From Verrucomicrobiales bacterium (lineage in GTDB: Bacteria > Verrucomicrobiota > Verrucomicrobiia > Verrucomicrobiales > DEV007): a stretch of 5,826 bases of DNA. Positions 1 to 5,674 of this stretch are shown piece after piece. How positions within the stretch are numbered: the stretch's first letter is position 1; the number at the start of each line of letters is the position of its first letter. The notes under the pieces were generated by a model. That model was not told the origin of the DNA, searched no databases, and worked only from the letters and a program-made list of their open reading frames with translations. The stretch lies in the NCBI GenBank assembly GCA_002708885.1, contig PAPL01000053.1, positions 14,660-20,485 on the forward strand. The letters run 5' to 3'. A program made the translations under genes and the position numbers.

Positions 1-78
1 TAAAGTTTATAAAAATTGTTAATATTAATTAATTTTTGTTGGCTTCAAGTGATATTAACAGGAAAAATCAAATAAATC
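1..78 (+). promoter_or_regulatory. AT-rich leader upstream of ruvB
   Basis: This strongly AT-rich leader must contain at least the translation start region of ruvB. It holds short self-complementary runs: TTAATATTAA at 19-28 and AATTAATT at 27-34. An AGGA at 60-63 is the only Shine-Dalgarno-like element, and at about 15 bases from the GTG it is farther away than ideal. I could not fit a convincing -35/-10 pair: TTGTTA at 16-21 and TTGTTG at 36-41 have no good -10 hexamer at the right spacing. The promoter may lie before the window, or ruvB may be co-transcribed with an upstream gene. Confidence 0.3.
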
Positions 79-1116
79 GTGCCGGAAAATTATTATACAG
101 AAACCACAGAAGCCCCAGAAACTGACTTCGATATCTCTTTGAGACCGCCAGAACTAACGGAATTCTTTGGACAGGAGAAAGTTAAAGAGCGGATTTCTTT
201 AATGATTGAAGCCGCAAAACAGAGAGAAGATGTTCTAGCTCATATTCTATTATCAGGTCCTCCAGGCCTAGGAAAAACTACTCTGGCACATATCATCGCC
301 TCAGCGACCGGATCCCAGTTACATTCCACGAGCGGCCCCCAAATTGAAAAAGCAGGAGATCTTGCGGGTATACTCACAAACCTTAAGAGGGGCGACGTCC
401 TTTTCATCGATGAGATCCATAGACTGCACCCGGCCATCGAAGAGTACTTGTACCCGGCAATGGAAGACTACCGTTTAGATATTATTATTGATCAGGGTCC
501 AAATGCCAGAACCATCGAGCTCTCATTACCGAGATTCACGCTGGTCGGGGCAACGACACGTGCCGGGATGCTCACTGCTCCGCTCAGGTCAAGATTCACA
601 ATGACAAATAGGCTCGATTACTACACGGCAGAAGAACTAACCAACATAGTGAGTAGATCAGCTAGCCTGCTCAAAGTTGAAATCCAATCAGAAGGTGCAT
701 TAGAAATTGCATCCCGTTCAAGGGGAACACCAAGAGTTGCAAATTCATTATTGAGATGGGTCCGGGACTTCGCTCAGGTCAAGGCCAACGGTATCATCAC
801 TCAGGAAGTCGCGGACGGTGCCCTCAAAATGATCGACATTGATGATGATGGTCTCGATGAAATGGACAAGAGGATACTCGAAGCTCTGATCTACAAGTTC
901 GACGGCGGACCAGTGGGTCTAAATTCATTGGCCGTCGCTGTCGGCGAGGACTCCTCAACTATCGAAGAAGTTTACGAGCCTTATCTCGTCATGCAGGGAA
1001 TGCTCACTAGGACCCCTAGGGGCCGGGTAGCAATGAAAAGATCTTATGTAAAACTAGGAATCGCCGCACCCAATAACACTGGGGAAACCGATCCTGAACT
1101 TAGTCTGGATGCATAG
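79..1116 (+). CDS. ruvB: Holliday junction branch migration ATPase RuvB
   Basis: This is the hexameric AAA+ motor that, with RuvA, drives branch migration of Holliday junctions in the cytoplasm before RuvC resolves them. At 345 residues it has the usual RuvB length. The N-terminal LRPPxLxEFxGQ signature is at residues 21-32. Walker A, GPPGLGKTT, is at 60-68, and Walker B, LFIDEIHR, is at 108-115. Sensor I, GATTR, is at 157-161, and the arginine finger lies in APLRSRF at 167-173 (R170). Sensor II, RGTPRVAN, is at 215-222. The C-terminal winged-helix domain spans about 276-318 and includes GGPVGLN, YEPYL and RTPRGRVA. The start is a GTG; an in-frame TAA at 73-75 lies just upstream and the next ATG falls inside the Walker A domain, so the GTG is effectively forced. 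The downstream neighbour is convergent. ruvA and ruvC are not in the window, so the usual ruvAB pairing is absent, at least downstream. Confidence 0.97.
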   Translation: MPENYYTETTEAPETDFDISLRPPELTEFFGQEKVKERISLMIEAAKQREDVLAHILLSGPPGLGKTTLAHIIASATGSQLHSTSGPQIEKAGDLAGILTNLKRGDVLFIDEIHRLHPAIEEYLYPAMEDYRLDIIIDQGPNARTIELSLPRFTLVGATTRAGMLTAPLRSRFTMTNRLDYYTAEELTNIVSRSASLLKVEIQSEGALEIASRSRGTPRVANSLLRWVRDFAQVKANGIITQEVADGALKMIDIDDDGLDEMDKRILEALIYKFDGGPVGLNSLAVAVGEDSSTIEEVYEPYLVMQGMLTRTPRGRVAMKRSYVKLGIAAPNNTGETDPELSLDA

Positions 1117-1173
1117 CTTTATAGTTCCTCTTGCTCGCATTCGGCTCTCGGGAATTGTGTAAAAACATTGAGG

Positions 1174-2139
1174 TTATAATTCTATTGCCACGCCCTCTCC
1201 GACGGAAACCTCAATCGCCTCAATAATTTTCTGCACTGTAATGGCATCATCAAGGTCAGAAAGCGGTGCCCGATCACGCTCAATGCATTGTTCTATAAAA
1301 TAACGAACAGTATTAAGTATCGAGTAATGATAGGCTGAATACGTGTGAGAATGAACGACCGCCTTTTCGTTCTGCACCCAATCAGCATGGCTAAAACGAG
1401 TCGACCCTGAAGTCCCAATTAATTTTATCTTAAATGTCCAGTTATCATCGGCATGATCGTCAGCGGCAAAGCTGGCCTGTAAATGGGCTAAAGCACCCCC
1501 ATCAAGTTCCAGAATAGCCATGGCCAGATTTTCTTTGGTAACGGTCCCATCATTGATCGTTGAAGCCATTGCCATCGCCTTCCTAGGCTTCCCACCTAGG
1601 AAAGATGTAATATAAGCATGATGCGTCAGAATTTGCCTGATAACACCTGGATATCGCCGGGCCACTTCTTCGGGATGATGAATGTTATAGAAAACATAAA
1701 TAGCCACCAAGTCGCCGAGCTTTCCTGAGTCCAAAAGTTCCCGAGTTCGAATCACACTGTCCTCATACAAATAATTGTGTACCGGCACACAGAGCTTTCC
1801 TGATTCTTCTGCTACGGACTTTATCTGTTCGATCTCATTAATGTTAGAACTGACGGGCTTTTCAAGAAGAACATGTTTCCCCGCACGTAAAGAACTGACT
1901 GCACATTCAAAATGCTCTTCCAATGGCGTCAAAACAAAGATCGCATCAATGTCTGGATCACCTAATAAAGACTCTGCCGAATCGTAGGCTGTGCAATTGT
2001 ATTGAAGAGACTTCTCGTGGGACCTTTCCTTATCAATATCAAAAAGGCCAACTAATTCAGCTCTCTCACATCCCTGAATACCCGCAGCATGTAAATCAGC
2101 GATGTCCCCCGCGCCATAAAGACCGACCCTAGTTATCAC
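1174..2139 (-). CDS. Gfo/Idh/MocA-family NAD(P)-dependent oxidoreductase
   Basis: This is a predicted cytoplasmic dehydrogenase of the Gfo/Idh/MocA family, which oxidises or reduces sugars, inositols and related polyols with NAD(P). The N-terminal Rossmann nucleotide-binding turn, GLYGAGDIA, is at residues 6-14. The acidic residue after strand 2 is in GLFDID at about 31-36, and the family EKP motif is at 93-95 with K94 as the likely catalytic lysine. The C-terminal alpha/beta domain begins around residue 120 and carries a HH pair at 173-174 followed by SFLGG, the region that normally holds the catalytic histidine. The usual aspartate four residues before that histidine appears to be Q169, so the exact chemistry is uncertain. 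At 321 residues it is at the short end of the family. The start is GTG, chosen because the nucleotide-binding fold begins at once; no Shine-Dalgarno is visible. It is the second gene of a minus-strand pair, 13 bp after the monooxygenase-like gene. The substrate cannot be read from the sequence. Confidence 0.9.
   Translation of the reverse strand: MITRVGLYGAGDIADLHAAGIQGCERAELVGLFDIDKERSHEKSLQYNCTAYDSAESLLGDPDIDAIFVLTPLEEHFECAVSSLRAGKHVLLEKPVSSNINEIEQIKSVAEESGKLCVPVHNYLYEDSVIRTRELLDSGKLGDLVAIYVFYNIHHPEEVARRYPGVIRQILTHHAYITSFLGGKPRKAMAMASTINDGTVTKENLAMAILELDGGALAHLQASFAADDHADDNWTFKIKLIGTSGSTRFSHADWVQNEKAVVHSHTYSAYHYSILNTVRYFIEQCIERDRAPLSDLDDAITVQKIIEAIEVSVGEGVAIEL
1580..1602. repeat. perfect 8-bp inverted repeat inside the oxidoreductase gene
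   Basis: TTCCTAGG (1580-1587) and CCTAGGAA (1595-1602) are perfect inverted copies around a 7-base spacer. They could form a hairpin in the mRNA of the minus-strand oxidoreductase, over the codons for the SFLGGKPRK segment. The structure is clear on paper, but any role is unknown and the codons are used normally. Confidence 0.5.
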
Positions 2140-2153
2140 AACTGAACGATTAG

Positions 2154-2510
2154 TTATGGCTTACCAATGCCGAGTTGAAATTCATAATATTCAGGACCCA
2201 ATTCAGCTAACGGCTCTTTTAATTTTTCTATCTCCTCCTTAGCTGCATGGACCTCCAACCGCAAAAGCTCAGAGATAGCTAATGCCTCACCAATCAGAGC
2301 ACCCACATTGTTCGCATGAGCTAACAATCCCTCGGCCCCATGATAAGCTTCGCGGCAATGAATAACATCTCCCGACACCGTAAAGTCATACCACAGACAA
2401 TCATCTTCCTTGGCCGTCGCTTCGACGAACTGATCAAGAAGTTTTCTGAAATCCTCCATTTTCCCAGAATGAACTTTAAAATAAGGGTGAATACTAACTA
2501 CTTTGCTCAT
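2154..2510 (-). CDS. antibiotic biosynthesis monooxygenase (ABM) / quinol monooxygenase-like small protein
   Basis: This 118-residue protein looks like a dimeric alpha+beta barrel of the ABM/YgiN type. Such proteins act on quinones or aromatic metabolites without a cofactor, or serve as small ligand-binding proteins. The N-terminal strand, VVSIHPYFKVHSGK, at about residues 4-17 is followed by a helix (MEDFRKLLDQFVEAT), then the core strands CLWYDFTVSGDVIHCREAY and the helix EGLLAHANNVGALI. This order of strand, helix, paired strands, helix is typical of the fold. The C-terminal 35 or so residues are rich in Glu, Lys and Leu (AAKEEIEKLKEPLAELG) and end in EYYEFQLGI, which is longer than the shortest YgiN-type proteins. 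The ATG start lies at the edge of the divergent control region without a clear Shine-Dalgarno. As the first gene ahead of the oxidoreductase, it probably shares its transcript. The assignment is by fold pattern only, and no substrate can be named. Confidence 0.6.
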   Translation of the reverse strand: MSKVVSIHPYFKVHSGKMEDFRKLLDQFVEATAKEDDCLWYDFTVSGDVIHCREAYHGAEGLLAHANNVGALIGEALAISELLRLEVHAAKEEIEKLKEPLAELGPEYYEFQLGIGKP

Positions 2511-2537
2511 AGCTATTTTTTGAACAAGTATTCGTCT

Positions 2538-2550
2538 CGGGTCAAGCCCG
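2538..2550. repeat. short GC-rich inverted repeat in the divergent region
   Basis: CGGGT and GCCCG flank a CAA loop: four Watson-Crick pairs plus one T-G pair. It is the only GC-rich patch in the divergent region. It could be a small hairpin or half of an operator; it lacks the T-run expected of a terminator. Confidence 0.3.
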
Positions 2551-2554
2551 CTAA

Positions 2555-2569
2555 TTCACTCTAAGTGAA
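2555..2569. repeat. perfect 6-bp inverted repeat overlapping the putative -35 box
   Basis: TTCACT (2555-2560) and AGTGAA (2564-2569) are exact inverted copies around CTA. The left arm coincides with the proposed -35 hexamer of the sulfatase promoter, a position where a bound regulator would block RNA polymerase. The operator role is inference. Confidence 0.4.
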
Positions 2570-2582
2570 AAATGTATAGAAT
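2555..2582 (+). promoter_or_regulatory. putative sigma-70-type promoter for the sulfatase-alr unit
   Basis: TTCACT at 2555-2560 (four of six matches to TTGACA) and TAGAAT at 2577-2582 (five of six matches to TATAAT) are 16 bases apart. Transcription would begin near 2589, leaving a leader of roughly 35-55 bases depending on which ATG is used. The match is reasonable but short motifs in AT-rich DNA are often chance. Confidence 0.35.
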
Positions 2583-2591
2583 TTAAAATTC
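2579..2591. repeat. AT-rich palindromes near the putative transcription start
   Basis: GAATTT and AAATTC form a perfect 6-bp inverted repeat around a single A at 2585. It is followed at once by a second 10-bp palindrome, ATAAATTTAT, at 2592-2601. They overlap the proposed -10 box and start point of the sulfatase promoter. AT-rich palindromes arise easily by chance, so this is weak support for an operator. Confidence 0.3.
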
Positions 2592-2607
2592 ATAAATTTA
2601 TTACTAC

Positions 2608-2617
2608 CATTGCAATG
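2608..2617. repeat. 10-bp palindrome just before the sulfatase start codon
   Basis: CATTGCAATG is a perfect palindrome ending seven bases before the first sulfatase ATG. It runs into a tandem TGCAA TGCAA repeat (2611-2620). It sits where a Shine-Dalgarno would normally lie, and no such site is seen, so it could affect initiation or bind a regulator. Confidence 0.35.
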
Positions 2618-2623
2618 CAATGA

Positions 2624-4099
2624 ATGCGTAGCATCATAATGAATATGCGAAAAATCATAATAATTACTCTGGCAATTGCATTTAGTGCTCTTAACAGCTT
2701 CGCCCGCAAACCTAATATCATTTTCATCCTTGCCGATGATCTGGGATATAATGAACTCGGGTGCTTTGGTCAAAAATGGATCAAGACGCCGCACATTGAT
2801 GGACTGGCTAAGGACGGAATGAAGTTCACTCAACACTATTCCGGTCAGGCAGTCTGTGCTCCCTGCCGTTGCGTGCTCATGACAGGAAAACATACTGGAC
2901 ACGCATACATAAGGGATAATGGAGACCCTAAGGACGGGTCCACCAAGCATTTTCCTTTCCCGGGGCAGAATCCAATTCCAGAAAATGAAATCACTATCGC
3001 CGAAATTCTAAAGACAGAAGGTTACACAACCGCAGCGATCGGTAAGTGGGGGCTCGGCCACTTTGGATCGAGCGGAGACCCTAACAAACAGGGATTTGAT
3101 CTGTTCTTTGGTTATAATTGCCAACGACATGCCCACAATCATTTTCCGAGATTCTTATGGAGGAACAACAAGAAAGTTCAGTTACCTGGAAATGACCGGA
3201 AACTGGATGGAAAAATTCATTCGCAGGACGCATTCACCGAGGAGGCTCTGAGCTTCATCAAGGAAAACAAAAAGAATCCATTCTTCCTTTACCTGCCATT
3301 CGCTATTCCTCACCTAAGCATCCAAACAACTGACAAGTGGCTCAACGAATACAAGAAAGTAATTCCTGAACAAGAATACAATCATAGGGGTTATCTTAAG
3401 CACCCTTTTCCAAGGGCAGGATACGCGGCAATGGTTACACAAATGGATGACTCCGTGGGGCAAGTCCTATCACTAGTCAAAGAGCTGGGACTAGATAATG
3501 ACACACTGATCGTTTTCACGTCTGACAATGGACCAACCTTCAATCGACTAGGAGGTTCTGATTCTGACTTTTTCGAGAGTGCCGGCATCTTTAAAGGACT
3601 CAAGGGCAGTCTTTATGAGGGTGGTATAAGAGTTCCGACGATTGTCCGGTGGCCTGGAAAAATAAAACCCGGAACTACCAGTGAGCATGTCAGTGCTTTC
3701 TGGGACTGGATGCCAACACTTTCTGAAATTGCAGGAACAAAGGCACCAGATGAGACGGACGGCATCTCGTTATTACCATCACTGATCGGCAAAGAGCAGA
3801 AATCCCATGAATTTCTGTATTGGGAATTTCCATCTTACGGGAGTCAGCAGGCAGTCAGATTAGGAAAATGGAAAGGGATCAGACAAAAGATGTCCAAAGC
3901 AAAGACTAGCGCTGACCTTAAAACTGAACTCTATAATCTCGAACTGGATCCCGGCGAAACCAAAGACGTCGCGTCTCTGAATCCTGAGATACTGAAAAAA
4001 ATCGAATTAATTATGGTTAAGGAGCATGTGCCCAGTAAGCTATTTCCTATCCTCCCTGAAGAACGTCTCAGGGCACGTAAAAAAAATAAGTCCAACTAA
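2624..4099 (+). CDS. secreted type I (formylglycine-dependent) sulfatase
   Basis: The enzyme hydrolyses sulfate esters, probably on a sulfated sugar, outside the cytoplasm. A signal peptide is clear: MRK, then a hydrophobic run (IIIITLAIAF), ending in SFA before R28 as a likely signal peptidase I site. The alkaline-phosphatase-fold core begins with NIIFILADDLG, where D38 and D39 bind calcium. The maturation motif is C78-A-P-C-R82 followed by LMTG; C78 would become formylglycine. Other active-site elements are GKWGLG at 140-145 (K141), H230 in AIPH, TSDNG at 299-303 (D301, N302) and KGSLYEGGIRVP at 327-338 (K327). The GFDLFFGY and CQRHAHN segments recall the arylsulfatase-A-like S1_16 group, judged from memory. 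The 491-residue length is normal. Position 81 is Cys where Ser is usual. The true start may be the ATG at 2645, which gives the cleanest signal peptide, or 2639. It overlaps alr by one base. The anaerobic or aerobic maturase is not in the window. Confidence 0.95.
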   Translation: MRSIIMNMRKIIIITLAIAFSALNSFARKPNIIFILADDLGYNELGCFGQKWIKTPHIDGLAKDGMKFTQHYSGQAVCAPCRCVLMTGKHTGHAYIRDNGDPKDGSTKHFPFPGQNPIPENEITIAEILKTEGYTTAAIGKWGLGHFGSSGDPNKQGFDLFFGYNCQRHAHNHFPRFLWRNNKKVQLPGNDRKLDGKIHSQDAFTEEALSFIKENKKNPFFLYLPFAIPHLSIQTTDKWLNEYKKVIPEQEYNHRGYLKHPFPRAGYAAMVTQMDDSVGQVLSLVKELGLDNDTLIVFTSDNGPTFNRLGGSDSDFFESAGIFKGLKGSLYEGGIRVPTIVRWPGKIKPGTTSEHVSAFWDWMPTLSEIAGTKAPDETDGISLLPSLIGKEQKSHEFLYWEFPSYGSQQAVRLGKWKGIRQKMSKAKTSADLKTELYNLELDPGETKDVASLNPEILKKIELIMVKEHVPSKLFPILPEERLRARKKNKSN

Positions 4100-5211
4100 T
4101 GGGCACAGCAAAACCTAAGCGGACCTGGGTCGAGATTGATCCGAACGCCCTCAGAGCAAATCTCTGTCATGCCAGTGAATTGGCAGACGGTGCCGAGGTC
4201 ATGGCCGTGGTAAAGGCTGACGCTTATGGGCATGGATTTGCGGAAACGATAAAAGCACTCGATTCTGAAGTTAGTGCCTTTGGCGTTGCAACTCTAAATG
4301 AAGCCTTAGCTGTAATGTCGGTAGCGGAAAAGACGCCCAACATCATGATCCTCGGAGCACTCTTGCCCGATGAGCGTGAAGAGGCGGTCAGTGCAGGACT
4401 GCATGTTACAATTTCAAGTTTATTGGAGGCAAAGAAATACAACGAAATTGGACAGCGTACAGGTTCACAGATCCAGGCACACCTTGTTTTGGACACCGGA
4501 ATGGGGCGGCTCGGATTCACTGACAAAAATTTTATACCTGAATGCGCTGAAATATCCTCATCATCAAATATTGCAATTGAAGGAATTGCTACGCACTTTC
4601 CCTGCTCTGACTTGGACTTGGATTTTACTAAGAATCAAATTGAAAAATTTAGCAAGATCATTCAGGAATCAAAATTAAATGCACGCTGGATTCATCTCTC
4701 TAACAGCGCAGGGGTGATTAATTTTGGCAATGCTGGAGGCAATATGATCCGGCCTGGGCTTATGCTTTATGGAATATGTCCTACGAATCATTCGAGTCAT
4801 AAACTCAGACCGGCCATGGAATGGAAGACTCGAATCACACAGGTAAGGGAATTACCTTCCGGATCGGGGATCAGTTATGGACAAACATTCATTACTAAAA
4901 AAAATACCTCAGTCGCTACGGTCGCAGTAGGTTATGGGGACGGTTATCCGAGATCCGTTTCTGGCAATGATGCGGAAGTTATAATTAAGGAAAAACGTTG
5001 CTCGATACTAGGCAGAGTCACGATGGACATGATAATGGTCGATGTTAGTGATCTGGACCCTTTACCCTGCCCCGGTGACGAGGTGACCCTGCTCGGGGGG
5101 CAGATGACAGAACTGATAACGGCTACGGAGCTGGCATCAAAGGCCGGGACGATCCCTTGGGAAATTCTTACCGGAATTTCTCCGAGAGTAGAACGGATTA
5201 TTAGCACCTAA
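4099..5211 (+). CDS. alr: alanine racemase
   Basis: This is a PLP-dependent cytoplasmic enzyme that interconverts L- and D-alanine and supplies D-alanine for peptidoglycan. At 370 residues it has the family length. The N-terminal TIM-barrel carries the PLP lysine in VVKADAYGHG (K39, with Y43). LDTGMGRLGF at 131-140 supplies R137 near the cofactor. THFP at 165-168, HLSNSAG at 199-205 and IRPGLMLYG at 217-225 complete the PLP-phosphate and barrel motifs. The C-terminal beta domain has the second catalytic base, Tyr260, in ISYGQTF, then VAVGYGDGYPR, GRVTMDM and the closing PWEILTGISPRV. The residue two before D132 is V130, where many alanine racemases have a lysine that becomes carbamylated; the enzyme may use another ligand there. 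Its ATG overlaps the sulfatase stop (TAATG), so translation is probably coupled, and no Shine-Dalgarno is seen. If transcribed only with the sulfatase, its level would follow that gene; an internal promoter is possible. Confidence 0.96.
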   Translation: MGTAKPKRTWVEIDPNALRANLCHASELADGAEVMAVVKADAYGHGFAETIKALDSEVSAFGVATLNEALAVMSVAEKTPNIMILGALLPDEREEAVSAGLHVTISSLLEAKKYNEIGQRTGSQIQAHLVLDTGMGRLGFTDKNFIPECAEISSSSNIAIEGIATHFPCSDLDLDFTKNQIEKFSKIIQESKLNARWIHLSNSAGVINFGNAGGNMIRPGLMLYGICPTNHSSHKLRPAMEWKTRITQVRELPSGSGISYGQTFITKKNTSVATVAVGYGDGYPRSVSGNDAEVIIKEKRCSILGRVTMDMIMVDVSDLDPLPCPGDEVTLLGGQMTELITATELASKAGTIPWEILTGISPRVERIIST

Positions 5212-5269
5212 AAGAAAGATAGATTCATGTGAAAAGTAAGGCTAAATTACTGCCTAATCATAGAGACCA

Positions 5270-5635
5270 GTGTTCCAAATTATCTTTAATGAAATCAGCG
5301 CGGCCGAAATTTCGAGCCTAGACACTATAGATCAGCTAGAACTGCTGAATGAATTCAAAGTCAAGCAAGAGGATCTCGAAAAGGCCAGTAATGAAAGCCC
5401 CTTCGGCATAATTGAAAGGGACGGCACAAAGCTTTACCGCTACAGATCCAAAGAACACAGGATTTATTTTGAAGTAATGGATGATAGTGTCATCGTTCAC
5501 CGTGTATTACATAAAAATACCCTCAAAGACTTTCTTTTCAGATCGAAGCTACCGGTTTCTGAGGACAAAGCACTCGGTGAGTCAAAAAATTTCTGGTCAA
5601 TGATCGAAGAAGGCGAAAAGGCAAGACGAATATAA
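5270..5635 (+). CDS. RelE/ParE-like small protein (possible orphan toxin homologue)
   Basis: This 121-residue protein resembles the proteins annotated as cytotoxic translational repressor of toxin-antitoxin systems. RelE toxins cleave mRNA on the ribosome. The segment FGIIERDGTKLYRYRSKEHRIYFEV (residues 45-69, described as Gly-Arg/Tyr-rich strands) and VIVHRVLHKNTLKDFLFRS match the central beta sheet of that fold, with basic residues R58, R60, R64 and H81. The N-terminal helix region (about 12-40) and a charged 30-residue tail after residue 91 are additions to the compact RelE core. The start is GTG; an in-frame TAG at 5261-5263 lies just upstream and the next methionine is residue 70, so it is forced. 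No antitoxin gene fits in the 58 bp upstream or 39 bp downstream. It may therefore be a non-toxic housekeeping relative. It could be co-transcribed with alr before it or with the aminotransferase after it. Function is not established. Confidence 0.6.
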   Translation: MFQIIFNEISAAEISSLDTIDQLELLNEFKVKQEDLEKASNESPFGIIERDGTKLYRYRSKEHRIYFEVMDDSVIVHRVLHKNTLKDFLFRSKLPVSEDKALGESKNFWSMIEEGEKARRI

Positions 5636-5674
5636 TTACGCACATCAAGCAAAAACATTACAAGAGTCAATACA

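Larger units (their letters stand above)
2511..2623. promoter_or_regulatory. divergent intergenic control region with several inverted repeats
   Basis: This 113-bp region must serve both the minus-strand monooxygenase/oxidoreductase pair and the plus-strand sulfatase/alr pair. It is AT-rich and carries four or five short palindromes, listed separately. On the minus strand a TTGACC at 2545-2540 resembles a -35 box, but no matching -10 sits 16-18 bases downstream, so I do not call a minus-strand promoter. The arrangement suggests shared control, perhaps by a regulator encoded elsewhere, but no operator family is recognised. Confidence 0.45.

Noticed and set aside
240..437. Minus-strand open frame inside ruvB
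   Set aside because: It is a shadow frame opposite the conserved AAA+ motifs of ruvB; its protein has no recognisable features.
1117..1173. Possible bidirectional terminator between the convergent ruvB and oxidoreductase genes
   Set aside because: Only very short pairings (TTCC with GGAA, about four bases) are seen and no stem is followed by a T-run on either strand; the AAAAA at 1161-1165 is not next to a stable hairpin.
2540..2545. Minus-strand promoter with TTGACC as the -35 box
   Set aside because: No -10-like hexamer lies 16-18 bases downstream; the sequence there is an A-run (CAAAAA).
2561..2950. Minus-strand open frame of 129 codons across the divergent region and sulfatase 5' end
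   Set aside because: It overlaps the sulfatase signal peptide and active-site motif on the opposite strand and its composition is unlike a real protein; the sulfatase frame is clearly the coding one.
4224..4526. Open frames opposite and within alr (100 codons minus strand; 102 codons plus strand at 4370-4678)
   Set aside because: Both overlap highly conserved alanine racemase motifs in the real frame and show no domain character.
5236..5256. Possible terminator hairpin after alr (AGGC ... GCCT)
   Set aside because: The stem is only four bases with a nine-base loop and no following T-run, so readthrough into the RelE-like gene cannot be excluded or supported.
5212..5269. Antitoxin gene for the RelE-like protein
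   Set aside because: The 58-bp gap has an ATG followed immediately by a stop (ATG TGA at about 5227) in one frame and no frame long enough for an antitoxin.
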